This document shows positions 16,165-24,340 of a DNA stretch of 64,000 nt, in pieces. The stretch covers positions 310,001 to 374,000 of the forward strand of contig NZ_JBFRGR010000004.1 of NCBI RefSeq assembly GCF_052115445.1, in the 5' to 3' direction. Source of the stretch: Paenibacillus_E sp052115445 (lineage in GTDB: Bacteria > Bacillota > Bacilli > Paenibacillales > NBRC-103111). The first letter of the stretch is position 1, and each line of letters begins with the position of its first letter. The notes beneath the pieces are model-generated. The model was not told where the DNA came from. It did no database searches and worked only from the letters and a program-made list of their open reading frames with translations. Position numbers and translations under genes: made by a program.

Positions 16165-17004
16165 ATGGCTATCAAAAATCCATTAGCGAAAATGTTAGTC
16201 TGGATCATTCTGATCATATGGAGTGTAGCCGTGCTCTATCCACTTGTGTGGACATTGCTCGATGCGCTCAAAAATAATGAACAATTTTTCTTAAATGCAC
16301 CATGGGCATTGCCTAAATTCCCATTACTCTGGTCCAACTTCTCGTATGTATGGAGTAAATACAATTTCAGTACATACTTCCTGAACTCCATTGTGGTGAC
16401 GGTAGGAAGTACGCTACTGGGGATGATCCTTGCAGCGATGACGGCTTATATTTTGGCGAGATACGATTTTAAAGGGAATAAATTTCTTCTTACGATCTAT
16501 ATCTCTTCCATGATGATTCCGTTCGCACTTGCTTTGATCCCCTTGTTCTTCTTGTTGAATGATTTGCACCTTATTAATACGTGGCTGGGGTTAATCCTCG
16601 TCTACGCGGCACTGAACTTGCCTTTCGGGATCTTCTTGCTTGTTGGGTTCTACAAATCGCTGCCCAAAGAAATTGAAGAAGCTGCGATTATTGATGGGAC
16701 TTCACACTATGGCACGTTCTTCCGGGTTATGTTACCATTGTCACAGCCAGGTCTGATTACGGTGATGATTACGAACATGCTGAATAACTGGAATGAATAC
16801 TTCCTAGGGGTTGTTCTTACGAATGAGCCTACGAAGTACACGCTTCCAATTGGATTGGCTGTTATGCAAGCTGAAATGCAATATCGAGTAGAATGGGGTC
16901 CATTATTCGCCGGATTGCTGATCACAACATTACCGACTTTAATCGTATATATGATATATCAACGCCAGATTGCAAGTGGGATTACGGCAGGAGCTGTGAA
17001 ATAA
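16165..17004 (+). CDS. ABC sugar transporter permease, MalG/UgpE type
   Basis: 279-residue membrane permease, partner of the preceding subunit. It has six hydrophobic segments and the EAA loop EEAAIIDGTSHYGTFFRVMLP. The C-terminal GITAGAVK end is characteristic of MalG-type subunits of CUT1 transporters. GGGAGGG lies about eleven bases before ATG 16165. The operon then stops at a hairpin; no ATP-binding subunit or glycosidase follows, so the cognate sugar is not indicated by neighbours. Confidence 0.93.
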   Translation: MAIKNPLAKMLVWIILIIWSVAVLYPLVWTLLDALKNNEQFFLNAPWALPKFPLLWSNFSYVWSKYNFSTYFLNSIVVTVGSTLLGMILAAMTAYILARYDFKGNKFLLTIYISSMMIPFALALIPLFFLLNDLHLINTWLGLILVYAALNLPFGIFLLVGFYKSLPKEIEEAAIIDGTSHYGTFFRVMLPLSQPGLITVMITNMLNNWNEYFLGVVLTNEPTKYTLPIGLAVMQAEMQYRVEWGPLFAGLLITTLPTLIVYMIYQRQIASGITAGAVK

Positions 17005-17026
17005 CTGTATATGGCAATGCATAGAA

Positions 17027-17074
17027 AAAACACCTTAACCTAGAGGAATTTATCCTTTCGGGGGGGTGTTCTTT
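17027..17074 (+). terminator. Probable terminator of the ABC operon
   Basis: Outer stem AACACC / GGTGTT with an inner AGGA/TCCT pairing, followed by the short tract CTTTCT. A TATAAT at 17079-17084 directly after it may be the -10 box for the PTS gene, but no convincing -35 box accompanies it. Confidence 0.55.
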
Positions 17075-17141
17075 CTACTATAATGGGGATAGGTAAAAGC
17101 AAACAAGAAACGGCCAAACTTGTGGGCTATAGGTGAATCTG

Positions 17142-18569
17142 ATGAGTGTAATGTATGCATTTCAGAAGATGGGGAGATCGTTGATGATCCCTATTGCGGT
17201 GCTGCCGGCAGCATCCATTCTTCTTCGAATTGGTAAAATGTCTTTTAATGATCCTTTCCTTGTTCATGTGGCTCAAATATTCGAGCTAGGTGGCAGCGCA
17301 ATTTTTGATAATTTGCCACTTATTTTCGCAATAGGAATTGCGATTGGCTTAACATCTGGAGAAGGCATTGCTGCTTTAGCAGCTGCGGTTGGATATTTGG
17401 TCTTTGATAACGTCCTTAAACATTTTCAAATAGTTTCAGGCAGTTCAGAGCCATTGGATACAGGTGTGCTCGGTGGGATGATGGTGGGGATGCTTTCTGC
17501 TACATTCTTCAATCGATTTAGTCATATTCAATTGCCTAAGTCGCTTGGATTCTTCGGCGGAAAACGGTTTGTTCCAATCGTGACATCCCTAGTTATGGTT
17601 TTCCTTGGTGTAGTCGTTGGGCTCATCTGGCCACCCGTACAGCGAGGGATAAGTGAAGTAGGATTATGGATTGTAGATAACGGAAACATTGGGGTTTTCA
17701 TTTACGGTGTCATGAATCGCTTGCTCATTCCAACTGGTCTTCATCATGTCATTAATAATATCGCTTGGTTTCAAATAGGGGATTTCGTTACACCAGCAGG
17801 CAAAATGGTACATGGGGATATTTCACGCTTTTTCGCAGGGGATCCTTCAGCCGGCATGTTTATGACAGGTTTTTATCCCGTTATTATGTTTGGCTTACCA
17901 GCAGCCGCGCTTGCTGTCGTTAGAAGCACTTCTTCTTCTACAAGGAAATTTGTAGCTCCAGTCATGTTGACTGCAGCGCTGACGAGTTTTCTAACAGGCA
18001 TTACAGAGCCAATCGAATTTGCGTTTATGTTCGTAGCCCCTGGTCTTTATGTGATTCATGCAGTTCTTACAGGTTTCTCCATGCTCATTATGAATATCCT
18101 TCAAGTGAAAATGGGGTTTGGTTTCTCTGCCGGCTTTATTGATTTCGTGTTGAACTGGCACTTGGCGACGAATCCCTACTGGATTTTACTCATTGGAGCC
18201 GTTTACTTCATTTTATATTTTATAACCTTTCGAGCTTATCTACACTTCTTTCCGATGAAAGTAACAAGTAAGGATGACGACCAGCAATATGTTGAGGTAG
18301 AAGCTGCTGAAGAGAAACCTTCTCTGGTAGATCGCCCAACACGTATTCTAAATCATATTGGCGGAGCTTCTAATATTATCTCCATTGATGCTTGTATTAC
18401 ACGACTGCGCCTTCTGGTTAAAGAAGAAGTACTCGTGCAAGATAACGAGCTCAAGGAATTAGGTGCCATCGGTGTCATCCGGTTAGGAAAAGGCAACGTT
18501 CACGTTGTTTTTGGGACAGAATCAGAACAAATTCGTGAAAGCATTAAACCTTTGCTAGGTACAAAATGA
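17142..18569 (+). CDS. PTS EIICB transporter, glucose/N-acetylglucosamine family
   Basis: 475 residues. The EIIC domain (about 1-370, ten or so membrane segments) contains the conserved ITEPIEFAFMFVAP motif that holds the sugar-binding glutamate, and GLHHVINNIAW. A cytoplasmic linker leads to EIIB (about 395-475), where Cys418 in SIDACITRLRL is the phospho-acceptor. There is no EIIA domain, so phosphate must come from an EIIA encoded elsewhere. The family covers glucose (PtsG), maltose and N-acetylglucosamine transporters; the sequence alone does not separate them. ATG 17142 is preceded by AGGTGA; an in-frame GTG at 17133 lacks a site. The adjacent BglG-family gene probably controls it. Confidence 0.9.
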   Translation: MSVMYAFQKMGRSLMIPIAVLPAASILLRIGKMSFNDPFLVHVAQIFELGGSAIFDNLPLIFAIGIAIGLTSGEGIAALAAAVGYLVFDNVLKHFQIVSGSSEPLDTGVLGGMMVGMLSATFFNRFSHIQLPKSLGFFGGKRFVPIVTSLVMVFLGVVVGLIWPPVQRGISEVGLWIVDNGNIGVFIYGVMNRLLIPTGLHHVINNIAWFQIGDFVTPAGKMVHGDISRFFAGDPSAGMFMTGFYPVIMFGLPAAALAVVRSTSSSTRKFVAPVMLTAALTSFLTGITEPIEFAFMFVAPGLYVIHAVLTGFSMLIMNILQVKMGFGFSAGFIDFVLNWHLATNPYWILLIGAVYFILYFITFRAYLHFFPMKVTSKDDDQQYVEVEAAEEKPSLVDRPTRILNHIGGASNIISIDACITRLRLLVKEEVLVQDNELKELGAIGVIRLGKGNVHVVFGTESEQIRESIKPLLGTK

Positions 18570-18596
18570 GAAATAATCAGGACAAGCCTAAATATA

Positions 18597-18647
18597 CCCC
18601 ACAAAGTGACGTATGCCTTCGAAGTCTATTCCGATTACTTTGCGGGG
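18597..18647 (+). promoter_or_regulatory. Hairpin between PTS gene and antiterminator gene
   Basis: CCCCACAAAGT (18597-18607) pairs with ACTTTGCGGGG (18637-18647), with one A-C mismatch. No T-run follows, so it is not a plain terminator. It may limit expression of the regulator or protect mRNA. Confidence 0.5.
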
Positions 18648-18677
18648 ACCCCGAAACTATAAATTGGGAGGTGTCTT

Positions 18678-19511
18678 ATGATTGAACGGACGATCATACA
18701 TGTTCTATCCCATAACGTGGTGATGGCGCATTTAAGCTCAGGGAAAAATTCCATTGCATTTGGTAAGGGGATCGGATTCAAGAAAACACCTGGTATGCTA
18801 ATTGGTGAAGGTGAAATTACACAAGAGTTCCTTTTACATACATCGGAAGTACTGAAAAACTATGAACAAATCCTAAATGCCGTCGATGTGAAAATCATCG
18901 GGATCACCGAAGAGGTGATTGCCTACGCACAAAGCATGCTGGAAGGCGATTTCTCTGAAACGATCCATGCCTCGCTCGTAGATCATATTAACTTTGCGGT
19001 TGAGCGGCAGAAGCGCGGAATCTTCATTACGAATCCATTTGCCTATGAAATTGGATACATGTACCCTGAGGAATATAAGGTTGCTAAGAAAGCTGTTGAA
19101 TTCCTGAATGAACATCTAGATGTGAAATTGCCTGAGGATGAGGTTGCTTTCTTGACGATGCATTTCAACAGTGCGCGTAAGAAAGAGCAAGCATCCGATT
19201 CTCTAGCTGTTGTCAGAGTGGTCTCTCAAACGATCGAATCTGCGAAGGAACTTGGATTTAATTTCGATGATTCGTTCTCAACACTTCGCTTTATCTCCCA
19301 TTTAAAAGGTGTAATTGAACGGGTTAAGTCAAAGAAAACGCTTCAAAACTCACTCCTTTCCAAAATTAAAGAAGAATACGGCGACACTTACGTGAAGGCC
19401 AAGGTTCTATCGTTAATGTTAAGTGATTCCCTGCAATTAGAAGTACCTGATGATGAGACGGGATACTTAACGATGCATTTGGAGCGATTGCTGCAACGCA
19501 CAGAAGTGTAG
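18678..19511 (+). CDS. BglG/LicT/GlcT-family transcription antiterminator
   Basis: 277 residues: an N-terminal co-antiterminator RNA-binding domain (about 1-57, with NVVMAHLSSGKNSIAFGKGIGF) then two PTS regulation domains, PRD1 (about 65-170) and PRD2 (about 172-277). Candidate phospho-histidines are seen as MHFNSARK in PRD1 and as SHLKG and MHLERLL in PRD2. Such proteins bind an RNA antiterminator hairpin and let transcription pass a leader terminator when the sugar is present. Here the gene follows its presumed target rather than preceding it as glcT does. I could not find a convincing RAT sequence before the PTS gene. GGGAGGTG precedes ATG 18678. Confidence 0.92.
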   Translation: MIERTIIHVLSHNVVMAHLSSGKNSIAFGKGIGFKKTPGMLIGEGEITQEFLLHTSEVLKNYEQILNAVDVKIIGITEEVIAYAQSMLEGDFSETIHASLVDHINFAVERQKRGIFITNPFAYEIGYMYPEEYKVAKKAVEFLNEHLDVKLPEDEVAFLTMHFNSARKKEQASDSLAVVRVVSQTIESAKELGFNFDDSFSTLRFISHLKGVIERVKSKKTLQNSLLSKIKEEYGDTYVKAKVLSLMLSDSLQLEVPDDETGYLTMHLERLLQRTEV

Positions 19512-19534
19512 GTGGAAATAAATATAAGCTAAAG

Positions 19535-19572
19535 CATTCCCTTGCAACCTTTGTGGAGCAGGGATTTTTTGT
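19535..19572 (+). terminator. Rho-independent terminator after antiterminator gene
   Basis: Imperfect stem ATTCCCTTGC / GAGCAGGGATT (bulged T) followed by TTTTTT. Confidence 0.7.
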
Positions 19573-19670
19573 GTGAATACAAGGTTTAAGGTCTTAAGTG
19601 GATTGCATATTTCTACATTGTCAGCTAAACTGACTGTTAGAGTACTTAGAGAGAACGGAGTGCATAGGAC

Positions 19671-20768
19671 ATGCTGTATAAGAAATTAGCCAAGCCTTTT
19701 TTGTTCCGAATGGATCCGGAAAAAGCGCATCATTTAACGATTGACGGTCTGAGTGTTGTTGGGAATTTACCAGGAGGCAAGCAGTTGCTTAAATCCATGT
19801 ATGGGGTACCAGAATCACTGCAACTAACTCAGGACCTATGGGGATTACACTTCGGTAACCCAGTCGGCCTTGCTGCAGGGCTTGATAAAAACGCAAAAGC
19901 GGTCAAAGGATTTTCACAATTGGGTTTTGGATTTATGGAAGTTGGTACGATTACACCTAAACCACAACCTGGTAATGAGCTGCCTCGTTTGTTCCGTCTT
20001 CCAGAAGACAGAGCACTGATTAACCGGATGGGTTTTAATAATGTAGGTACAGCTGAGATGGCACATAACTTAGAGAAAACAGGAAAACGTGTGATTCCAG
20101 TTGCCGTAAACATAGGAAAAAATAAAGCAACGCCTAACGAGCAGGCTGAAGAAGATTATCGAGCTTGTATTATAGCGTTATATACATATGGAGATTTCTT
20201 TGTTGTTAACATAAGCTCACCAAACACACCTGATTTGCGTAATTTACAACATGGCGATGATTTGAAACGCTTGTTGTCTACGGTGCGGGATGAAATGCAA
20301 GTGCAACATAAGAAGCATGGTGGCGCGGCGAAACCAGTACTTGTCAAAATTGCTCCTGATCTAACGGATGATGAGCTTGATCTCACTGTACAGATCATTA
20401 AGGAAAGCGGAATTTCTGGGATCATTGCAACGAATACCACGCTAAGCAGAGATGGCTTACGTCATGCTAATCGCGAGCAAGCGGGCGGGTTGAGTGGATT
20501 GCCATTAACAAAGCGCTCAACAGATGTTATTCGACGCGTGTATCAATTAACAGATGGCAAGCTGCCGATTATTGGGGCTGGCGGGATTTTCACTGCACAA
20601 GATGCGTATGACAAAATCCGGGCTGGAGCAAGTCTTATTGAAGTATATACTGCTTTAATTTATGAGGGACCAGTTCTGCTTGGGCGTATAAATAAAGGGC
20701 TTCAAGAGCTGTTAAAGAAAGATGGTTTCACACATATTTCCCAGGCAATAGGCGTAGATTCGCACTAA
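19671..20768 (+). CDS. pyrD: Dihydroorotate dehydrogenase (quinone), class 2
   Basis: 365 residues. FMN-dependent oxidation of dihydroorotate to orotate in pyrimidine synthesis, with electrons to the quinone pool. An N-terminal amphipathic extension (LYKKLAKPFLFRMDPEKAHH) typical of membrane-associated class 2 enzymes is present. The catalytic base is the serine in VNISSPNTPDLRNLQ. The FMN site is seen in GLAAGLDKNAKAV and IIGAGGIFTAQDAYDKIRAG. Class 2 PyrD in a Firmicute is notable because Bacillus uses class 1B inside the pyr operon; here pyrD stands outside any pyr cluster. CGGAG lies ten bases before ATG 19671. The alarmone synthetase follows closely. Confidence 0.95.
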   Translation: MLYKKLAKPFLFRMDPEKAHHLTIDGLSVVGNLPGGKQLLKSMYGVPESLQLTQDLWGLHFGNPVGLAAGLDKNAKAVKGFSQLGFGFMEVGTITPKPQPGNELPRLFRLPEDRALINRMGFNNVGTAEMAHNLEKTGKRVIPVAVNIGKNKATPNEQAEEDYRACIIALYTYGDFFVVNISSPNTPDLRNLQHGDDLKRLLSTVRDEMQVQHKKHGGAAKPVLVKIAPDLTDDELDLTVQIIKESGISGIIATNTTLSRDGLRHANREQAGGLSGLPLTKRSTDVIRRVYQLTDGKLPIIGAGGIFTAQDAYDKIRAGASLIEVYTALIYEGPVLLGRINKGLQELLKKDGFTHISQAIGVDSH

Positions 20769-20794
20769 CTTCATTCAGAATGGAGGATACATGG

Positions 20795-21592
20795 ATGGAT
20801 GGACGAGACTGGAAGAAATTTCTACTGCCCTATGAACAAGCGGTAGAGGAATTGAAAGTAAAGTTCAAAACATTACGTGGCGAACTTAAAAGTCGTGAAG
20901 AGTACGCACCTATCGAATTTGTAACAGGACGTGTCAAAAAAATATCAAGCGTGTTAGAGAAAGCGAAGCGTTTGAGCGTACCGATGGATCAGTTAGAGTC
21001 AGGCATAGAAGATATCGCTGGCATTCGCATCATGTGCCAATTCGTAGAAGATACCGAAGTGCTTGCTGAACTTATCCGCAGCAGACAAGATATGAGTGTT
21101 GTGTATGAGAAGGATTATATTACGAATAAAAAGCCGAGCGGATACCGAAGTTTTCATATTATTATTGAATATCCCGTTCAAACAGCTCTCGGTATGAAGA
21201 AAATATTAGCAGAAGTGCAAATTCGGACCCTGGCAATGAACTTCTGGGCGACGATTGAGCATTCCTTGAATTATAAATATAAAGAGCAGTTACCTGATGT
21301 GGTTCGGGCGCGATTGAGTAAAGCGGCTGAAGCGGCTTATCTACTGGATCAGGAAATGTCGAGTATTCGAGGCGAGATTATGGCCTCCCAACGGATGTTT
21401 GAAGATAACTCTAATTTAATTAATCGTGTGTTGAATAATATTCAAGAGTTGTATTTCTATCATCGCGTACGAGAAGCTGCTCAGTTCCAATTGCGGTTCA
21501 ATGAGATTTGGGAAACAGAAGAAGGACTTAGTGATTTATCTGCTGATATCGAGGCTGCCATCTCGCGAGCCAAAAAAGGAGATAATAGCTAA
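20795..21592 (+). CDS. relQ: Small alarmone synthetase, RelQ/YjbM type GTP pyrophosphokinase
   Basis: 265 residues, only a (p)ppGpp synthetase domain with no HD hydrolase, TGS or ACT domain. Recognisable blocks are PIEFVTGRVKKISSVLEKAKR, IEDIAGIRIMCQF, the substrate loop KPSGYRSFHIIIEYP, and EVQIRTLAMNFWATIEHSL. C-terminal helices (about 175-265) would support the homotetramer known for RelQ. It makes pppGpp, ppGpp or pGpp from ATP and guanine nucleotides as a stress or cell-wall response. It is somewhat longer than the roughly 211-residue B. subtilis protein. ATG 20795 lies seven bases after GGAGGA; the in-frame ATG 20780 overlaps that site. It is followed after three bases by the DUF309 gene. 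Confidence 0.92.
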   Translation: MDGRDWKKFLLPYEQAVEELKVKFKTLRGELKSREEYAPIEFVTGRVKKISSVLEKAKRLSVPMDQLESGIEDIAGIRIMCQFVEDTEVLAELIRSRQDMSVVYEKDYITNKKPSGYRSFHIIIEYPVQTALGMKKILAEVQIRTLAMNFWATIEHSLNYKYKEQLPDVVRARLSKAAEAAYLLDQEMSSIRGEIMASQRMFEDNSNLINRVLNNIQELYFYHRVREAAQFQLRFNEIWETEEGLSDLSADIEAAISRAKKGDNS

Positions 21593-21595
21593 CCC

Positions 21596-22015
21596 ATGAG
21601 CGAATATGACCGATTGTATGTCGCTTTTCTGTACTATTTTAACGATCAGCGGGATTATTTCGAATGTCATGAAGTAATGGAGGAGCTTTGGCTGGAAGAA
21701 GGCCGAAATCCGCTATATCAAGGTCTGCTGCAAATTGCAGTAGGCCTTTATCATCATTTGAATGGCAATCCAAGCGGTTCTATTAAACTGTTTAGTGCGG
21801 GGTTGGACAAGTTGGCACCTTATCCTGTTCATACGCTGGGGATTGATCTAGGTTTATTAGTGAAGGATAGCAAGGTTTATCTGGAGAAGCTGCTGAAATT
21901 GAAAGAGGAACCGTTTCTTCCCTATGATTTGGATATTAAGATTTTGGATCAAGAGCTTGAGGATCTTGTGGAAGATTTGAGATTGGACCCACCGGTAGGT
22001 AGTGAGCATCATTGA
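21596..22015 (+). CDS. DUF309 family protein
   Basis: 139 residues. The N-terminal motif FECHEVMEELWLEE is the family signature (His-Glu pair with nearby acidic residues, suggestive of a metal site), followed by the conserved LLQIAVGLYHHLNGN. The fold is all-helical and the function unknown. It starts three bases after the relQ stop; the AAAGGAG site lies inside the end of relQ, so the two are likely translated together. That pairing may hint at a role linked to nucleotide stress signalling, but this is inference only. Confidence 0.88.
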   Translation: MSEYDRLYVAFLYYFNDQRDYFECHEVMEELWLEEGRNPLYQGLLQIAVGLYHHLNGNPSGSIKLFSAGLDKLAPYPVHTLGIDLGLLVKDSKVYLEKLLKLKEEPFLPYDLDIKILDQELEDLVEDLRLDPPVGSEHH

Positions 22016-22019
22016 AAAG

Positions 22020-22056
22020 AAAGGACTTCTCACCAATGGGTGAAGAAGTCCTTTTG
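22020..22056. terminator. Terminator between DUF309 gene and thioredoxin-like gene
   Basis: Stem AAAGGACTTCT-CACC / GGTGA-AGAAGTCCTTTT with an AATG loop. The convergent arrangement allows use from both sides. Confidence 0.85.
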
Positions 22057-22078
22057 TAGGTTTCGATATTTAATGGCG

Positions 22079-22588
22079 TTAACCTTTATATTTTTGGAAG
22101 AAGGATTTGAATACTTCAGGCGTATTGCCGACTGTTGATCCAGCCTCAGGAACCCCGCCAACAATGCGATCTACTTCTACCCCGTTTTTGTAATAAACTA
22201 AGGTAGGTGTTGATTCAATCTTGTACTTGTTCCATCCATCTTTGAACTCTTCCAAATTGAATTGCTTAACATCAAGATTAAGCTCTTTCTGTATGGGAAC
22301 TAGAACCGGCGTTGTCACTTTGCAATGAGGGCAAGTTGACGCATAATAGTACTGGAAGAATGTCTCTTTGTTCTTCAATCTTGCATCTAAATCTGCTGGT
22401 AAAATTAAGTTCTGGTAGTTCGGATCGTTTAACTGTTTCACAGTCTCTGGATTGAGCTTGGATGCGGCAACTCCGTAAGGATTACCAGCATTCGCTTTAT
22501 CCGAAGATTTGGTAGATTGCTGATTAACGAAGTATAAACCACCGAATAAAATAACAACTATGCCTAAATAAATAAGCAACTTCTTCAT
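22079..22588 (-). CDS. Membrane-anchored thioredoxin-fold protein, CPHC active site
   Basis: 169 residues. An N-terminal membrane helix (about 3-21), a linker, and a thioredoxin domain with active site STCPHCK (Cys86, Cys89). CPHC is the dithiol motif of DsbA-like oxidants rather than of reducing thioredoxins. The cis-proline loop is ESTPTLVYYKNG. It is probably a cell-surface thiol oxidase or disulfide-exchange protein; BdbA-like proteins of Bacillus are comparable. No DsbB/BdbB partner is adjacent. AAGAGGTG precedes ATG 22588. It is divergent from the rsmF-like gene, with back-to-back promoters between. Confidence 0.85.
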   Translation of the reverse strand: MKKLLIYLGIVVILFGGLYFVNQQSTKSSDKANAGNPYGVAASKLNPETVKQLNDPNYQNLILPADLDARLKNKETFFQYYYASTCPHCKVTTPVLVPIQKELNLDVKQFNLEEFKDGWNKYKIESTPTLVYYKNGVEVDRIVGGVPEAGSTVGNTPEVFKSFFQKYKG

Positions 22589-22634
22589 GTATGCACCTCT
22601 TTAAAATGTTTACTTTCTACTATCTTCTATAAAA

Positions 22635-22663
22635 AGTATAGCATATCCTGTAGGATTTCGTAA
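22635..22663 (-). promoter_or_regulatory. Extended -10 promoter for the thioredoxin-like gene
   Basis: On the minus strand TTACGA (22658-22663), 17-base spacer, TATACT (22635-22640) preceded by TGC, an extended -10. Confidence 0.62.
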
Positions 22664-22668
22664 AAATA

Positions 22669-22698
22669 TTGGCTGTTTCGTGACAACTCAGCTATAAT
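22669..22698 (+). promoter_or_regulatory. Promoter for the rsmF-like gene
   Basis: TTGGCT (22669-22674), 18-base spacer, TATAAT (22693-22698). A start near 22705 leaves about 65 bases to ATG 22772, which argues against the upstream ATG 22715. Confidence 0.55.
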
Positions 22699-22771
22699 AC
22701 CGTTACACTGTACCATGGAAACACAAATTGTCGGATCAAATGGGATTTTATATAGAAAGCGAAGATGTCGA

Positions 22772-24334
22772 ATGGCGAAGCAGCTACCACCCCTTTTTAG
22801 GGAGAAAATGATTGATTTATTAGGTAAAGAGGAGTTTGAGCAGTTTCTTGCTTCCTATGATGAACCACGCGTTTATGGATTGCGGGTAAATACGGGGAAG
22901 GTGGAGCGTGCTGAATTTTTGGAGAAGAGTCCATTTCATTTGACGCCTATACCTTGGGTTTCGGATGGTTTTTATTATCAAGAAGGGGAACGCCCAGGTA
23001 AGCATCCGTATTACCATGCTGGACTTTACTATATCCAAGAGCCGAGTGCGATGGCACCTGTGGAGCTGTTAGAGATAAAACCAGGGGAGCGGGTTCTGGA
23101 TTTATGCGCAGCCCCAGGTGGGAAATCGACGCAAATTGCCGCGAAGCTACAAGGTGAAGGTGTGCTAGTTGTGAACGATATTCATTCAGATCGGGTCAAA
23201 GCCTTGGTTAAAAATTTAGAGCTGCTCGGTGTCCGAAATGCCGTAGTTTTGAATGAAAAACCAGAGCGGATGTTGATTGCTTTCCAGGGGTATTTTGATA
23301 AAATTTTGATTGATGCGCCCTGTTCAGGTGAAGGGATGTTCCGCAAGGAAGAAGAAATGATGGGACAATGGGAGCGTCATTCTGTTCAGGAATTTGCTGC
23401 GATGCAGAGAGAACTTTTGGCGCAAGCTGCGGTGATGTTGGCACCTGAAGGCAGGATCGTGTACTCGACCTGTACGTTCTCACCGGAAGAGAATGAGGCT
23501 CAGATTGCGGAGTTTCTGGACAAGCATTCTGCGTTTGATGTCGTGCCTATTGATGGATTCAGTCCTGGGCGGTCGGATTGGTTGAGGGAACCGTGGTGTG
23601 AGGCGGATGCGTATAGTGCAAGGGCAAGGGATGCTGTGGCAGGGACGGCGAGGTTGTGGCCGCATAAGTTGCGGGGTGAGGGGCATTTTTTGGCGGTTTT
23701 GGGTTTGGGTGTTGAGGAAAGAGTGAGTGCGGGAGCGAGTGCAAGTGAGAGTGCGAGTGAGAGTGCGAGTGCGAGTGCGAGGGAAAGTGCGGGGGCTGCC
23801 GGCTTTGTGGCGGCAGCGGGGAAGCGTAGCGGCCGTCCCGCGCTACGCGGGAAGGGCCGTGCTGAGGCACCGCCTAGCACGGGGGTGAGCTTGGAGCCGC
23901 TAGAGGCGTTCTCCGGTGAGCTGCTGCGCAGCGAGCCTTTCGCCCTGAGGCGGCTGGTCTGTTACGGCGAGCACGCGTATGCGTCGCCGGCGGGCTTGCC
24001 TGAGCTGCACGGACTGAAAGTCGTGCGGCCTGGCTGGTACATCGGCGCGCTGCACCGCGGCCGATTTGAACCGTCCCATGCGCTAGCCATGGGACTGCGT
24101 TTGCGCGAGGCCAAGCGAGCTCTGAGCTTGGCTTCGAGCGACGAGCGAGCCCTTCGATACCTGAAGGGCGAGACGCTCGAAGTCGCGGAGAGCGAGATAC
24201 TCCGCGATCCGGAAGAGACCAAGGCAGCCAAAGGCTACTGCCTAGTCTGCATTGACGACCATCCCGTCGGCTGGGGCAAATGGCTCAACGGGATGTTGAA
24301 GAACGAATATCCGCCCGGCTGGAGGTGGACCTAA
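22772..24334 (+). CDS. RsmF-like rRNA m5C methyltransferase (NOL1/NOP2/Sun family)
   Basis: 520 residues. An N-terminal RNA-binding part, then the SAM-dependent methyltransferase core (about 75-290) with VLDLCAAPGGKSTQIAAKL, the DAPCSGEGMF motif and the catalytic YSTCTFSPEENE. The C-terminal part (about 370-520) matches the RsmF/YebU PUA-like domain, ending in HPVGWGKWLNGMLKNEYPPGW. It modifies a cytosine in 16S rRNA. Between the two lies a Ser/Ala/Glu low-complexity linker (about 319-343) made by a hexanucleotide repeat. GC rises from about 40% in the first 800 bases to about 70% in the last 750. The start is uncertain because no strong ribosome site exists; ATG 22772 fits family starts and the promoter position. 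Confidence 0.88.
   Translation: MAKQLPPLFREKMIDLLGKEEFEQFLASYDEPRVYGLRVNTGKVERAEFLEKSPFHLTPIPWVSDGFYYQEGERPGKHPYYHAGLYYIQEPSAMAPVELLEIKPGERVLDLCAAPGGKSTQIAAKLQGEGVLVVNDIHSDRVKALVKNLELLGVRNAVVLNEKPERMLIAFQGYFDKILIDAPCSGEGMFRKEEEMMGQWERHSVQEFAAMQRELLAQAAVMLAPEGRIVYSTCTFSPEENEAQIAEFLDKHSAFDVVPIDGFSPGRSDWLREPWCEADAYSARARDAVAGTARLWPHKLRGEGHFLAVLGLGVEERVSAGASASESASESASASARESAGAAGFVAAAGKRSGRPALRGKGRAEAPPSTGVSLEPLEAFSGELLRSEPFALRRLVCYGEHAYASPAGLPELHGLKVVRPGWYIGALHRGRFEPSHALAMGLRLREAKRALSLASSDERALRYLKGETLEVAESEILRDPEETKAAKGYCLVCIDDHPVGWGKWLNGMLKNEYPPGWRWT
23721..23792 (+). repeat. GAGTGC-type hexanucleotide microsatellite in the rsmF-like gene
   Basis: Imperfect tandem six-base units (GAGTGC, GAGTGA, AAGTGA) running about 70 bases and encoding alternating Ala/Ser/Glu. 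Gain or loss of a unit keeps the frame. Confidence 0.8.
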
Positions 24335-24340
24335 ACGGTC

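Noticed and set aside
17005..17141. RAT antiterminator sequence for the BglG-family protein
   Set aside because: No match to the known RAT pattern could be made by eye; only a simple hairpin is visible.
23721..23792. CRISPR or tandem-repeat array
   Set aside because: Six-base units inside a coding frame, without spacers; a microsatellite, not an array.
23500..23880. Minus-strand Ala/Leu-rich frames in the GC-rich part of the rsmF-like gene
   Set aside because: High GC and the hexamer repeat create open frames on all strands; no family resemblance.
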